Assembly (NCBI GenBank): GCA_003136615.1
Contig: PLFA01000084.1
Span: 7,327 to 17,470, forward strand
Source: Caulobacteraceae bacterium
Lineage (GTDB): Bacteria > Pseudomonadota > Alphaproteobacteria > Caulobacterales > Caulobacteraceae
Length of the DNA: 10,144 bases
Reading direction: 5' to 3'
Numbering within the stretch: position 1 is the first letter of the stretch; each line of letters opens with the position of its first letter. Shown one piece after another: positions 1 to 6,076 of this stretch. A program made the translations under genes and the position numbers. Below the pieces are notes generated by a model. It was given only the letters and a program-made list of their open reading frames with translations, searched no databases and was not told the DNA's origin.

Positions 1-30
1 TCGACTCCGGCCTTGAAAGAATAGTCACGA

Positions 31-56
31 CGCGTGGGACTTCGCCGCCCCACGCG
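31..56 (-). terminator. hairpin terminator of the TonB-dependent receptor
   Basis: CGCGTGGG (31-38) and CCCACGCG (49-56) form a perfect 8-bp GC-rich stem around a 10-nt loop, starting 13 nt after the receptor stop codon. On the minus strand the stem is followed within a few bases by the pyrimidine-rich TATTCTTTC rather than a clean U-run. It is therefore a plausible but imperfect intrinsic terminator. Confidence 0.5.
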
Positions 57-68
57 CCGCCTTTAGGA

Positions 69-3000
69 TTAGAAGTCGGCGGTCACGCCCAGATAAAACA
101 CCCGTCCGAGCGGGTCGTAGACCTGAGGATAGGTGTTGGCGTTACCCGCCGGCGGCGAGGCGATGCCGAAGCTATTGCTGTCCACCAGCGGCGGCGTCTT
201 ATCGAAGACGTTATTCACCCCGCCGCTGAATGTATAGCGATCCTTGATCTTATAGGTGAACGAGAGGTCGAAGTAGCTGTACTCCGGAATGTGCGCGTCC
301 GTCGCCAGCGTATCCTTAAACCCGTTCTGGAACGCCGGCACATTGGTGTCGAAATCCAGATTGGTCGGGCCGAGGTAACGCCAGTTCACCGACAGCAGCA
401 GATTCCAGGGCGTCTTCCAGCTCACCCGCGCCTGGTGACGCCATGTTGGCGTAGGCGTGCCGCAGGTGGTGCCAAACAACCCGGCGCAGTCATAGGTCTC
501 GCCAGGGAACGACGTCACCAGCTTGTCCACCCAGGTGCCTTCGAAGTGGAAGAGCAGGGAGCCCCAATCCGTATGACCAAACTCGGGGATCGGGTAGCGA
601 TAGCTGGCTTCCACGTCGAGGCCTCTTGTCGACAGGGCGCCGGCATTGACCTCCGTGGTGATGACATTGCCCTTGCTGCCGACCTGAGAGCCGCCAAAGA
701 TCGCTCCCGTCACGGGATCACGATCGATGAGGGCGCAGGAGGTGAGGTTATCCTGCAGGGCGCAGCTATTGAGGATCAGGCTGAGCGGCAGGGAAACGAT
801 GGCTTTTTCAACATAGATGTCGAAGTAATCCACCGTCATCGAGAAGCCCGGCACGAAGGTGGGCGTGAAGACAATGCCCACGGACTTGGTGGTGGCCGTT
901 TCAGGCTTCAGATCAGGGTTACCACCAGAGATGACGCCGCACTGGGCGGAGACGCACTGGGGAATGGTGCCGTAGACCGTGCTCGCGAACGTGGCTTCGC
1001 TCACATTGGGGAAGCTCAGCTTGTAGGTGTTGTAGCACTGAGCCGCGGTATAGGCGGGCGATGACGTGGCGCAGGGATCGCTTCCGCCCACGAGGCCTGG
1101 AACTTGCGGATCGAATAGATCCTGAACGCTCGGTGCGCGAACGGCGCGCTCATATGAACCCCGCAAGCGGATGTCCGGAATGACCTGCCAGTCGAGACCA
1201 AGTTTGTAGGTGCTGTTCCCGCCGCCGAAGGCATAGTTCGAGTAGCGGTAGCCGCCCTCGAACGTCAGGTCTTCCACCAAAGGAACGTGCTGGATGAGCG
1301 GTACGCGCAATTCGCCGAACACGTCCTTGTCGCTCTGCGCGCCGGAGACGGGAAGCGCCGCGCCGCCGGCGCCGGCCAAGTCGCCGCCCTCGATCACCGA
1401 GTCGTAGGATGTCGAGAGATATTCGCGGCGGTATTCCGCGCCGAACGACACGCCCGCCGCGTCATTGGCGAGCGGCGACTTGATTCCGTAGCGACCGAGG
1501 TCATTGGAGATCGAGAAGGTGATCACCTGCTCGGTGTCCACGCCCTGAGAAGTGGCCGAACCATCAAGATAGTTCAGCGCCGCCGAGGTCACGCCGCCGG
1601 GGGACCAGATGTTGTAGGGAACGCATGATCCGCCGCTGGCGCAAACGGCGGTCCCGTTCGGGCCCGGAATGACATCCAGAGCGTTGAGCAGGTGGCTATT
1701 CAGGAAATAGCCGCCCTCGGTGTCCGTGGCGCGGGTCTCGCCGAATTGGGCGGAAAAGTCATAGGTCCAACCCTGACCGATATCCCCCTTGGTGCCGATC
1801 ACGATGCGGTAATCATCGTGCAGGATGGCGCTGGTCCGGCCACCGCCTTCAACGTTCCGGCGACCGATGAACGCCGAGGCGGTTTGTCCCGGTGTGTAAG
1901 GTCCAGCTCCGCAAAGTGTCGTCAGCTGGGTCGCGTTGAGCAGGGGGTCATTGCAGGGAATGGTATATTCATTTTCCCCATAGAATGAACCAGACGGGCC
2001 GATCTGAGCCACGTTCGAGTCATCCATGAACATGAAGTTCGAATAGAAGTTGAACGCCTTGTTGATGTCGTAGGTCGCGAAGAAGCCCGCCTGATAACGG
2101 GTGTCCGGACGCTGGATATAGTTCAGCGGGCCAAAGTTGTAGAGCTGGCTGTCGGCGAAGGGCGCAAGCACGCCAGTCGCCGTGGTGGCACCCAAAACAT
2201 TGAAGTTCTTACCCTTATTGGGCCCAGTTTCCGGGGTCAAGCGACCCGTGGCGTCGGTGGACGAACCACCGCAATATTGCTGCTGGGTATTGGTGTTGTT
2301 CGTCGACAGAGAGCAGGTGCTGTAGTCATAGGTGGACTCCAGGACCGGATCGATCTCGGTATAGCCGAGATAGAATTCCACGTGTCCCTTGTCGTCCGGC
2401 GTCCCGATACCCCCGGTGATGGTCACCGTGTGGCGCGCGCCGGCGAACTTGTTTCCAGACGGAAGGTTCAGGGAAGGGAACCCAAAGCTGTTCACGCCCA
2501 GCGCGTTAGCGGCGCGGATCTGGCCGCTGTTGTTGTCATGATCGCCCACCGAATTGGTTGAACTGATCTCGAGGCCCGTAAAGTCCTTTTTCATGATGAA
2601 GTTCACGACGCCAGCGATGGCGTCGGAACCATACACTGCCGAGGCGCCGCCCGTCAGAACATCGACCCGGTCGATCAGGGCCGGCGGAATAAAGTTGATG
2701 TCCACTTCGTTGGCGAAGGGGTCGCCGGGTTGAACCCGCTTGCCGTCGATCAGAACCAGAGTCCGCTGGGCGCCCAGGCCACGAAGATCGACTGTGGCGA
2801 TCCCGTAGGAGCCGTTCGACTCATATTGGCCTTGGTCGGCGAAAACCTGAGGTAGGTCGTTGAGGAAGTCCTCGACGTTGACCGTACCCTTGAGCTGGAT
2901 GTCCTGCTTGTTGACGGTGCTGACCGGGCTGACGCTGGTCAGGCCCTTCTGCGGGATGCGCGACCCGGTGACGACAATTTCCTGAACCGCGGTCGTGTCG

Positions 3001-3113
3001 GCCGCGGGGGCGGCCGGCGTGTCGGCCGCATAGGCCATACCCGCGGCGCTCAGCGCGACGCCGGTGATCATGGACGAGGCCAGAAGCCTGGCGCGCATCG
3101 TGGAGCTAGTCAA
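69..3113 (-). CDS. TonB-dependent outer-membrane receptor
   Basis: Outer-membrane, TonB-energised uptake of a large or scarce substrate; the substrate cannot be read from the sequence. A signal peptide (residues 1-30, ending AYA-A) is followed by an Ala/Pro-rich linker and a TonB-box-like EIVVTG at 45-50. The plug domain spans about 58-175, with VDLRGLG, RTLVLIDGKRV and GGASAVYGSDAIAGVVNF. The C-terminal half has the PDLKPE motif and ends in the barrel signature FYLGVTADF with terminal Phe. At 1014 residues it matches the large proteobacterial receptors that lack a carboxypeptidase-like N-terminal domain. Several extracellular-loop segments carry closely spaced cysteine pairs (for example CASGGSC and CVSAQC), probably disulfides. 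The start is TTG at 3113, chosen because GGAGG lies 10 nt upstream; the in-frame ATG at 3098 has no comparable ribosome site. The family assignment is sure, the ligand unknown. Confidence 0.95.
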   Translation of the reverse strand: MTSSTMRARLLASSMITGVALSAAGMAYAADTPAAPAADTTAVQEIVVTGSRIPQKGLTSVSPVSTVNKQDIQLKGTVNVEDFLNDLPQVFADQGQYESNGSYGIATVDLRGLGAQRTLVLIDGKRVQPGDPFANEVDINFIPPALIDRVDVLTGGASAVYGSDAIAGVVNFIMKKDFTGLEISSTNSVGDHDNNSGQIRAANALGVNSFGFPSLNLPSGNKFAGARHTVTITGGIGTPDDKGHVEFYLGYTEIDPVLESTYDYSTCSLSTNNTNTQQQYCGGSSTDATGRLTPETGPNKGKNFNVLGATTATGVLAPFADSQLYNFGPLNYIQRPDTRYQAGFFATYDINKAFNFYSNFMFMDDSNVAQIGPSGSFYGENEYTIPCNDPLLNATQLTTLCGAGPYTPGQTASAFIGRRNVEGGGRTSAILHDDYRIVIGTKGDIGQGWTYDFSAQFGETRATDTEGGYFLNSHLLNALDVIPGPNGTAVCASGGSCVPYNIWSPGGVTSAALNYLDGSATSQGVDTEQVITFSISNDLGRYGIKSPLANDAAGVSFGAEYRREYLSTSYDSVIEGGDLAGAGGAALPVSGAQSDKDVFGELRVPLIQHVPLVEDLTFEGGYRYSNYAFGGGNSTYKLGLDWQVIPDIRLRGSYERAVRAPSVQDLFDPQVPGLVGGSDPCATSSPAYTAAQCYNTYKLSFPNVSEATFASTVYGTIPQCVSAQCGVISGGNPDLKPETATTKSVGIVFTPTFVPGFSMTVDYFDIYVEKAIVSLPLSLILNSCALQDNLTSCALIDRDPVTGAIFGGSQVGSKGNVITTEVNAGALSTRGLDVEASYRYPIPEFGHTDWGSLLFHFEGTWVDKLVTSFPGETYDCAGLFGTTCGTPTPTWRHQARVSWKTPWNLLLSVNWRYLGPTNLDFDTNVPAFQNGFKDTLATDAHIPEYSYFDLSFTYKIKDRYTFSGGVNNVFDKTPPLVDSNSFGIASPPAGNANTYPQVYDPLGRVFYLGVTADF

Positions 3114-3133
3114 AGCTTGGAGCCCTCCGTAAA

Positions 3134-3166
3134 GGCCAATCGACGCGTCGAGGCGACGAGATGGCC
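3134..3166 (-). promoter_or_regulatory. leader stem-loop upstream of the receptor
   Basis: On the minus strand GGCCA (3166-3162) pairs with TGGCC (3138-3134), and inside it CGTCG pairs with CGACG around a CCT loop. The region also holds the 10-bp palindrome CGACGCGTCG (3141-3150). The structure ends about 5 nt before the GGAGG ribosome site, so it could affect translation or be a protein-binding operator. This is a hand-folded inference; no known riboswitch class is recognised. Confidence 0.3.
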
Positions 3167-3207
3167 TAATTTGTCTGGTGTGATCGTTGAAAACGTTCGT
3201 TGTGAGG

Positions 3208-3237
3208 GAGTTAGTTGGCCGCCCCGGAATCGGTCAA
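3208..3237 (-). promoter_or_regulatory. candidate promoter of the receptor gene
   Basis: On the minus strand TTGACCG (3237-3231), 15 bp, then ACTAACTC (3215-3208) resembles the Caulobacter housekeeping consensus TTGACGS / GCTANAWC (6 of 7 and 6 of 8 positions). The predicted start of transcription near 3201 would give a leader of about 88 nt containing the stem-loop at 3134-3166. It is found by eye only. Confidence 0.4.
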
Positions 3238-3346
3238 CGGGTAAAGCGGCCGGCCCTTCGGTTCGCCCCTCTTCTGTCACTTTCTAGTCACAGATAGCCG
3301 CGATGCGCACATTACAGCCAAATTTGACCTCAAGGAGCCGGAGTTG

Positions 3347-3886
3347 ATGACGAGCATTGCGCGCTTTGTGGCCGTTTCGTCGGTTTTGGGCATTGCGCTT
3401 GCGTGGGCCTTGCCTTTGGAGGCCGCGCCAGCGCCTCCGCCGAGCGCCGGGCAGGTGAAAGCGGTCATCGATTGTCGCGCTATCGCCGATAGCGCGGAGC
3501 GCCTGGCGTGTTTCGACAAGGCCGTCGCCGCCATGGCCGCGGCGGAAACGAGCGGCGAGCTTTTGACCCTGGATCGAGAGCAGAGGCGCGCCGTGCGCCG
3601 CGAATCCTTTGGCCTGACCTTGCCGTCGCTCGACATTTTCAACCGAGGCGAAAAGTCGGAAGAGGCGAACCGGCTCACCGCCCATGTGGCATCCGCAAGC
3701 CTCAGTCTGGAGGGCAAATGGCTCATTCGCCTCGATGACGGGGCGCAGTGGGAACAGACGGACGATTATAGTCTCGACCACGCTCCCCATTCAGGATCGA
3801 CGGTCGTCATTTCCAAGGGCGTGCTTGGAAGCTTCTTTATGAAGGTGGATGGCCAGCAGGCTATCCGCGCGCGCAGGGTTCATTGA
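3347..3886 (+). CDS. secreted two-cysteine protein of unknown function
   Basis: A 179-residue protein with an N-terminal signal sequence: a hydrophobic stretch at about 5-24, likely cleaved near LEAA at 24-27. A Pro/Ala-rich linker follows. Then comes a CX11C segment, C43-RAIADSAERLA-C55-FD. This resembles the C-x-I-x-D-x-x-x-R-L-A-C-[YF]-D motif seen in many periplasmic proteins of Proteobacteria, where the two cysteines probably form a disulfide. The C-terminal third (about 108-179) has a regular beta pattern with KWLIRLDDGAQWEQ and VLGSFFMKVDG, suggesting a small barrel. ATG at 3347 is preferred over TTG at 3344 because AAGGAG (3332-3337) sits 9 nt before it. The gene is divergent from the receptor and is followed closely by the DUF442 gene. 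The function is not known to me. Confidence 0.85.
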   Translation: MTSIARFVAVSSVLGIALAWALPLEAAPAPPPSAGQVKAVIDCRAIADSAERLACFDKAVAAMAAAETSGELLTLDREQRRAVRRESFGLTLPSLDIFNRGEKSEEANRLTAHVASASLSLEGKWLIRLDDGAQWEQTDDYSLDHAPHSGSTVVISKGVLGSFFMKVDGQQAIRARRVH

Positions 3887-3912
3887 GCCAGACCAGGACA
3901 GAGACGCCAGCC

Positions 3913-4314
3913 ATGACCGAATTTCGATGCGTGACGCCCGCCTTCTGGGTCGCGCCCCAGATCAATATCGATGACGTGGCCCGCGCCAAGGCCGAGGGCT
4001 TCACCCTCATCATAAATAATCGCCCCGATGGCGAGGCGCCGGGGCAACCGTCGGGCGCTGAGATTGAAGCGGCGGCGCGCGCGGCGGGCCTTGCCTATCT
4101 GTCCGCGCCCGTGGTGGGAATGCCGGGGGCGAATCAGGTGGCCGCCGTCCGCGACGGCGTCGCTGGCGCGGCGAAAACACTCGCCTATTGCCGCTCTGGA
4201 ACCCGCTCGATCATGACCTGGGCTCTAGGGCAGGCCCGCCCCGAAAACCGGTCGGAGCTGGCCCGCCTGGGCGCCGAGGCGGGCTATGACCTGAGCCCGG
4301 TCCTTGGTGTCTGA
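3913..4314 (+). CDS. DUF442 / TIGR01244 rhodanese-phosphatase-like protein
   Basis: A cytosolic protein of 133 residues belonging to the family also called beta-lactamase hydrolase-like (Blh N-terminal) or TIGR01244 sulfur transferase/phosphatase. The evidence is VAPQI near 13-17, the strongly conserved IINNRPDGE at 33-41, GQPS at 44-47, and the active-site loop C93-RSGT-R98 followed by S99. The CX4R loop length is that of rhodaneses. Family members have been linked to sulfide or persulfide handling and biofilm growth, but the substrate here is not shown by sequence. The ATG at 3913 is chosen because the family normally begins near this point. A longer form from TTG at 3883 would overlap the previous stop codon (TTGA) and cannot be excluded. 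The ribosome site AGGA is weak, so coupling to the upstream gene is likely. Confidence 0.85.
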   Translation: MTEFRCVTPAFWVAPQINIDDVARAKAEGFTLIINNRPDGEAPGQPSGAEIEAAARAAGLAYLSAPVVGMPGANQVAAVRDGVAGAAKTLAYCRSGTRSIMTWALGQARPENRSELARLGAEAGYDLSPVLGV

Positions 4315-4350
4315 TCCGCCGACGCGGGAAAGATCAGTAAGGCCTCGTCA

Positions 4351-4638
4351 TCAATGAGGTGTCGCCTGGGCGCCCATCATGTTGCGTTGGGCGTCGGCCC
4401 TTTGCTCATCCCACTGCGATTTGGTCATGCAGACGCTCTTGCCGCCGAGGCGCGAGCCGGTTTCCTCCTGGTGCTTGCAGATCACCGGATCCTTCTTCTT
4501 CGCCGGGGGCGCCGGGGCCGGGGCCGGCGGGCCGGACATCGGCGCATCTTCATGAACGCGGCCCGCAGGTTGAGCCTGGGCGGCGACGGACGCGGTCAAG
4601 ATCGCGGCGGCGGCGGCGGTAAGAGCCAAAAAGCGCAT
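4351..4638 (-). CDS. small secreted two-cysteine protein, conserved hypothetical
   Basis: A 95-residue protein with a clear signal peptide (MRFLALTAAAAAILTASVAA, cleavage near AQA). It continues with a Pro/Ala-rich spacer (37-46), a KKK cluster, and the compact domain VIC54KHQEETGSRLGGKSVC70MTKSQWDEQR. This domain, with GSRLGGK between two cysteines and a following M-T-x-x-x-W, occurs in many short periplasmic proteins of Caulobacter and sphingomonads; no function is assigned. ATG at 4638 is chosen because AGGAG ends 8 nt upstream; a GTG at 4647 would add three residues and lie on the ribosome site. It converges on the DUF442 gene (36-nt gap) and diverges from the MBL gene. Confidence 0.8.
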   Translation of the reverse strand: MRFLALTAAAAAILTASVAAQAQPAGRVHEDAPMSGPPAPAPAPPAKKKDPVICKHQEETGSRLGGKSVCMTKSQWDEQRADAQRNMMGAQATPH

Positions 4639-4691
4639 TTCAGTCACTCCTGATCAGTGAAGGAAAAACAGAACGGGCGAAGAGCGGCGCC

Positions 4692-4721
4692 TTGAAACCC
4701 AAGGGCCGCGCGGTCTTTATC
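4692..4721 (+). promoter_or_regulatory. candidate promoter giving a leaderless MBL transcript
   Basis: TTGAAAC (4692-4698), 15 bp, then TCTTTATC (4714-4721) resembles the Caulobacter housekeeping promoter (the -10 matches C, T, A, W and C). The start of transcription would fall on or next to the A of the MBL start codon at 4727. No Shine-Dalgarno sequence is present and no other in-frame start exists back to the TGA at 4658. Both facts fit a leaderless message. Confidence 0.4.
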
Positions 4722-4726
4722 GCCCC

Positions 4727-5623
4727 ATGATACCTTATGTTCGCGACATCGATATCGCCTATGGCCGTTGCGATCGTGTTTCGCCCCTGATCCGCCGGGT
4801 GACGGCCAATAATCCCGGCCCCTTCACCTTTAAGGGCACGGGAACCTATATCGTCGGCCAAGGCGTGGTGGCGGTGATCGATCCGGGCCCCGATATGCCC
4901 GATCACCTGGATGCGATTCTCGCCGCCACGGCGGGCGAGCGGGTCAGCCATATTCTCATCACGCACCACCATGCCGATCACTCGCCCCTGGCCCGAGCCC
5001 TGTCGGCGGCCACCGGGGCGAAGGTCTGGGGCTGCGCGGTGGCCACGAAGCCCATCGAGGGCGAAGTGAAGCTCGAGGCCGGCTACGATGATTTCACCCC
5101 CGAGGTGTCCGTCTGCGGCGGCGCGGTGATTAAAGGGGAGGGCTGGACCCTGGAGGCGATCCCGACGCCCGGGCACACCTCGAATCACATCTGTTACGCC
5201 CTGCCAGAGGAGAACGCCCTCTTCTGCGGCGATCACATCATGGGCTGGTCCACCACGGTCATCACCCCGCCCGACGGCGATATGGGAGACTATCTGCGCA
5301 GCCTGGAGACGGTTCGCGCGCGGGGATTTTCGACCCTCTGGCCGACGCACGGCCCGCCGATCCGCGAGGTCGATGCCTTCATCGGCGCCTATATCGACCA
5401 TCGCCGCGCCCGGGAGGCCCAGATCCTGGAACGCCTCGCCGCCGGCGAGACCCAGATCACGGCCATGGTCCCGACCCTCTACGCCACCGTGAACCCCGGC
5501 CTCTGGCCCGCCGCCGCCCGCTCGCTCCACGCCCACATCCTCGAACTCGTCAAATCCGGCCGCGTCACGGTGGATGGGGCGCCTGAGCTAGGGAGCGATT
5601 ACCGGTTGGCGGTATCTCACTGA
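4727..5623 (+). CDS. MBL-fold metallohydrolase, LACTB2-like
   Basis: A 298-residue metallo-beta-lactamase-fold hydrolase, predicted cytosolic. The metal-binding motifs are in order: H80-x-H82-x-D84-H85 (THHHADHS), H150 in PTPGHTSNH, D169 in FCGDHIMG, and H208 in PTHGPP. All ligands for a two-zinc site are present. The C-terminal 80 or so residues (ITAMVPTLY ... HILELVKSGRV) form the winged-helix tail typical of LACTB2-like proteins, a group that includes RNA and ester hydrolases. The substrate cannot be deduced. The ATG at 4727 is the only possible start and lacks a ribosome site, so the gene is probably leaderless. It converges with the GxxExxY cassette, whose left repeat begins 10-15 nt after the stop codon. 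Confidence 0.92.
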   Translation: MIPYVRDIDIAYGRCDRVSPLIRRVTANNPGPFTFKGTGTYIVGQGVVAVIDPGPDMPDHLDAILAATAGERVSHILITHHHADHSPLARALSAATGAKVWGCAVATKPIEGEVKLEAGYDDFTPEVSVCGGAVIKGEGWTLEAIPTPGHTSNHICYALPEENALFCGDHIMGWSTTVITPPDGDMGDYLRSLETVRARGFSTLWPTHGPPIREVDAFIGAYIDHRRAREAQILERLAAGETQITAMVPTLYATVNPGLWPAAARSLHAHILELVKSGRVTVDGAPELGSDYRLAVSH

Positions 5624-5637
5624 CGCAACAAGATTTT

Positions 5638-5665
5638 CCACAGATGAACACAGATGGACACAGAT
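5638..5665 (+). repeat. left inverted repeat of the GxxExxY cassette (28 bp)
   Basis: Perfect reverse complement of 6036-6063. It starts with CC and then has units of 10 bp, ACAGATGRAC, twice in full and once in part (ACAGAT), so the motif recurs once per helical turn. It begins 15 nt after the MBL stop codon and ends 7 nt before the end of the GxxExxY stop codon. Confidence 0.95.
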
Positions 5666-5672
5666 AAGTCGA

Positions 5673-6047
5673 TTAGAGAACGAGCCGTTTATATTCAAGG
5701 CGCGAAGCGCCAAAATTGACTAGCAGAGCTCGCCTACGACCCGATGCTTTCAGATAATTTAGGGCTTGTCCCTGATCGTTCATTGTCAGGGCGGCTTGCG
5801 CCTTTAGCTCGACGATAATCGCGTCATAACAAAGAAAGTCGGCGCGATAGCCCACGCCTAAAGCGACGCCTTTGTAATCGATGGCAAAGGGCGCCTCGCG
5901 GACAAAAGGAATACTGCGTGTCGAAAATTCGACGGCGAGAGCGGCGTGGTAAACGGCTTCTAGGAAACCATGGCCCAAGACGGAATGGACTTCCATTGCC
6001 GCGCCGAGGATCGCGTAGCTCTCCGCATCCCTCTCATCTGTGTCCAT
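5673..6047 (-). CDS. GxxExxY family protein, PD-(D/E)XK nuclease-like
   Basis: A 124-residue protein with the family-naming motif G27-F-L-E30-A-V-Y33, inside HSVLGHGFLEAVYHAAL. It also has a PD-(D/E)XK-type core: D70 in YRADFLC, and E80-L-K82 in IIVELKAQ. A conserved QALNYLKASG helix follows, then ALLVNFG near 108-113. The length is normal for the family (about 120-130). The family (TIGR04256, Pfam PDDEXK_3) is predicted nuclease-like, but its biological role is unknown. The ATG at 6047 lies inside the right repeat. An in-frame TGA at 6054-6056 immediately upstream rules out any longer protein. No Shine-Dalgarno sequence precedes it. The gene occupies nearly all the space between two 28-bp inverted repeats and has lower GC than its neighbours, which points to horizontal spread. 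Confidence 0.9.
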   Translation of the reverse strand: MDTDERDAESYAILGAAMEVHSVLGHGFLEAVYHAALAVEFSTRSIPFVREAPFAIDYKGVALGVGYRADFLCYDAIIVELKAQAALTMNDQGQALNYLKASGRRRALLVNFGASRLEYKRLVL

Positions 6048-6063
6048 CTGTGTTCATCTGTGG
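6036..6063 (-). repeat. right inverted repeat, containing the GxxExxY start codon
   Basis: Perfect 28-bp reverse complement of 5638-5665 with the same 10-bp periodicity. Because 10 is not a multiple of 3, the three units place ATG in all three frames (6057, 6047, 6037). Only the 6047 ATG opens the GxxExxY frame. The one at 6057 opens a seven-codon frame ending in TGA at 6034-6036, and the one at 6037 opens a third, unrelated frame. Confidence 0.95.
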
Positions 6064-6076
6064 AGAAAACTTATCC

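Larger units (their letters stand above)
5634..6070 (-). mobile_element. GxxExxY cassette bounded by inverted repeats
   Basis: A unit of about 437 bp containing only the GxxExxY gene and its two flanking repeats. It fits tightly between the stop codons of two convergent genes (5623 and 6077). The outer ends both carry TTTT next to the repeat (5634-5637; 6066-6069 on the other strand). By hand count the first 210 bases of the gene region (5671-5880) are about 51% GC, against about 60% in the adjacent ligase end and 75% in part of the MBL gene, which suggests acquisition. No target-site duplication is obvious and no transposase is encoded. Mobility is therefore an inference, perhaps through an unlinked enzyme or the encoded nuclease-like protein. 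Confidence 0.5.

Noticed and set aside
291..1064. 257-residue open frame on the plus strand opposite the receptor
   Set aside because: It shadows the receptor barrel coding region and has no domain or ribosome-site support.
4315..4350. Possible terminator between the convergent DUF442 and small secreted protein genes
   Set aside because: Only a 4-bp CCGC/GCGG stem can be drawn, without a U-run on either strand.
4640..5536. Long 298-residue open frame on the minus strand across the MBL gene
   Set aside because: It is antisense to a gene with complete MBL motifs, has a low-complexity Gly/Arg/Asp-rich translation, and is a by-product of high GC content.
5634..5642. TTTTCCACA matches the DnaA-box consensus TTWTNCACA at the outer edge of the left repeat
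   Set aside because: It is a single match; the right arm has two extra bases (TTTTCTCCACA) that break it, and there is no AT-rich region or cluster of boxes, so an origin is not supported.
5624..6076. Target-site duplication around the GxxExxY cassette
   Set aside because: The bases just outside the arms (ending AGATTTT on the left, AGAAAAC on the right) continue the inverted symmetry but show no direct repeat of convincing length.
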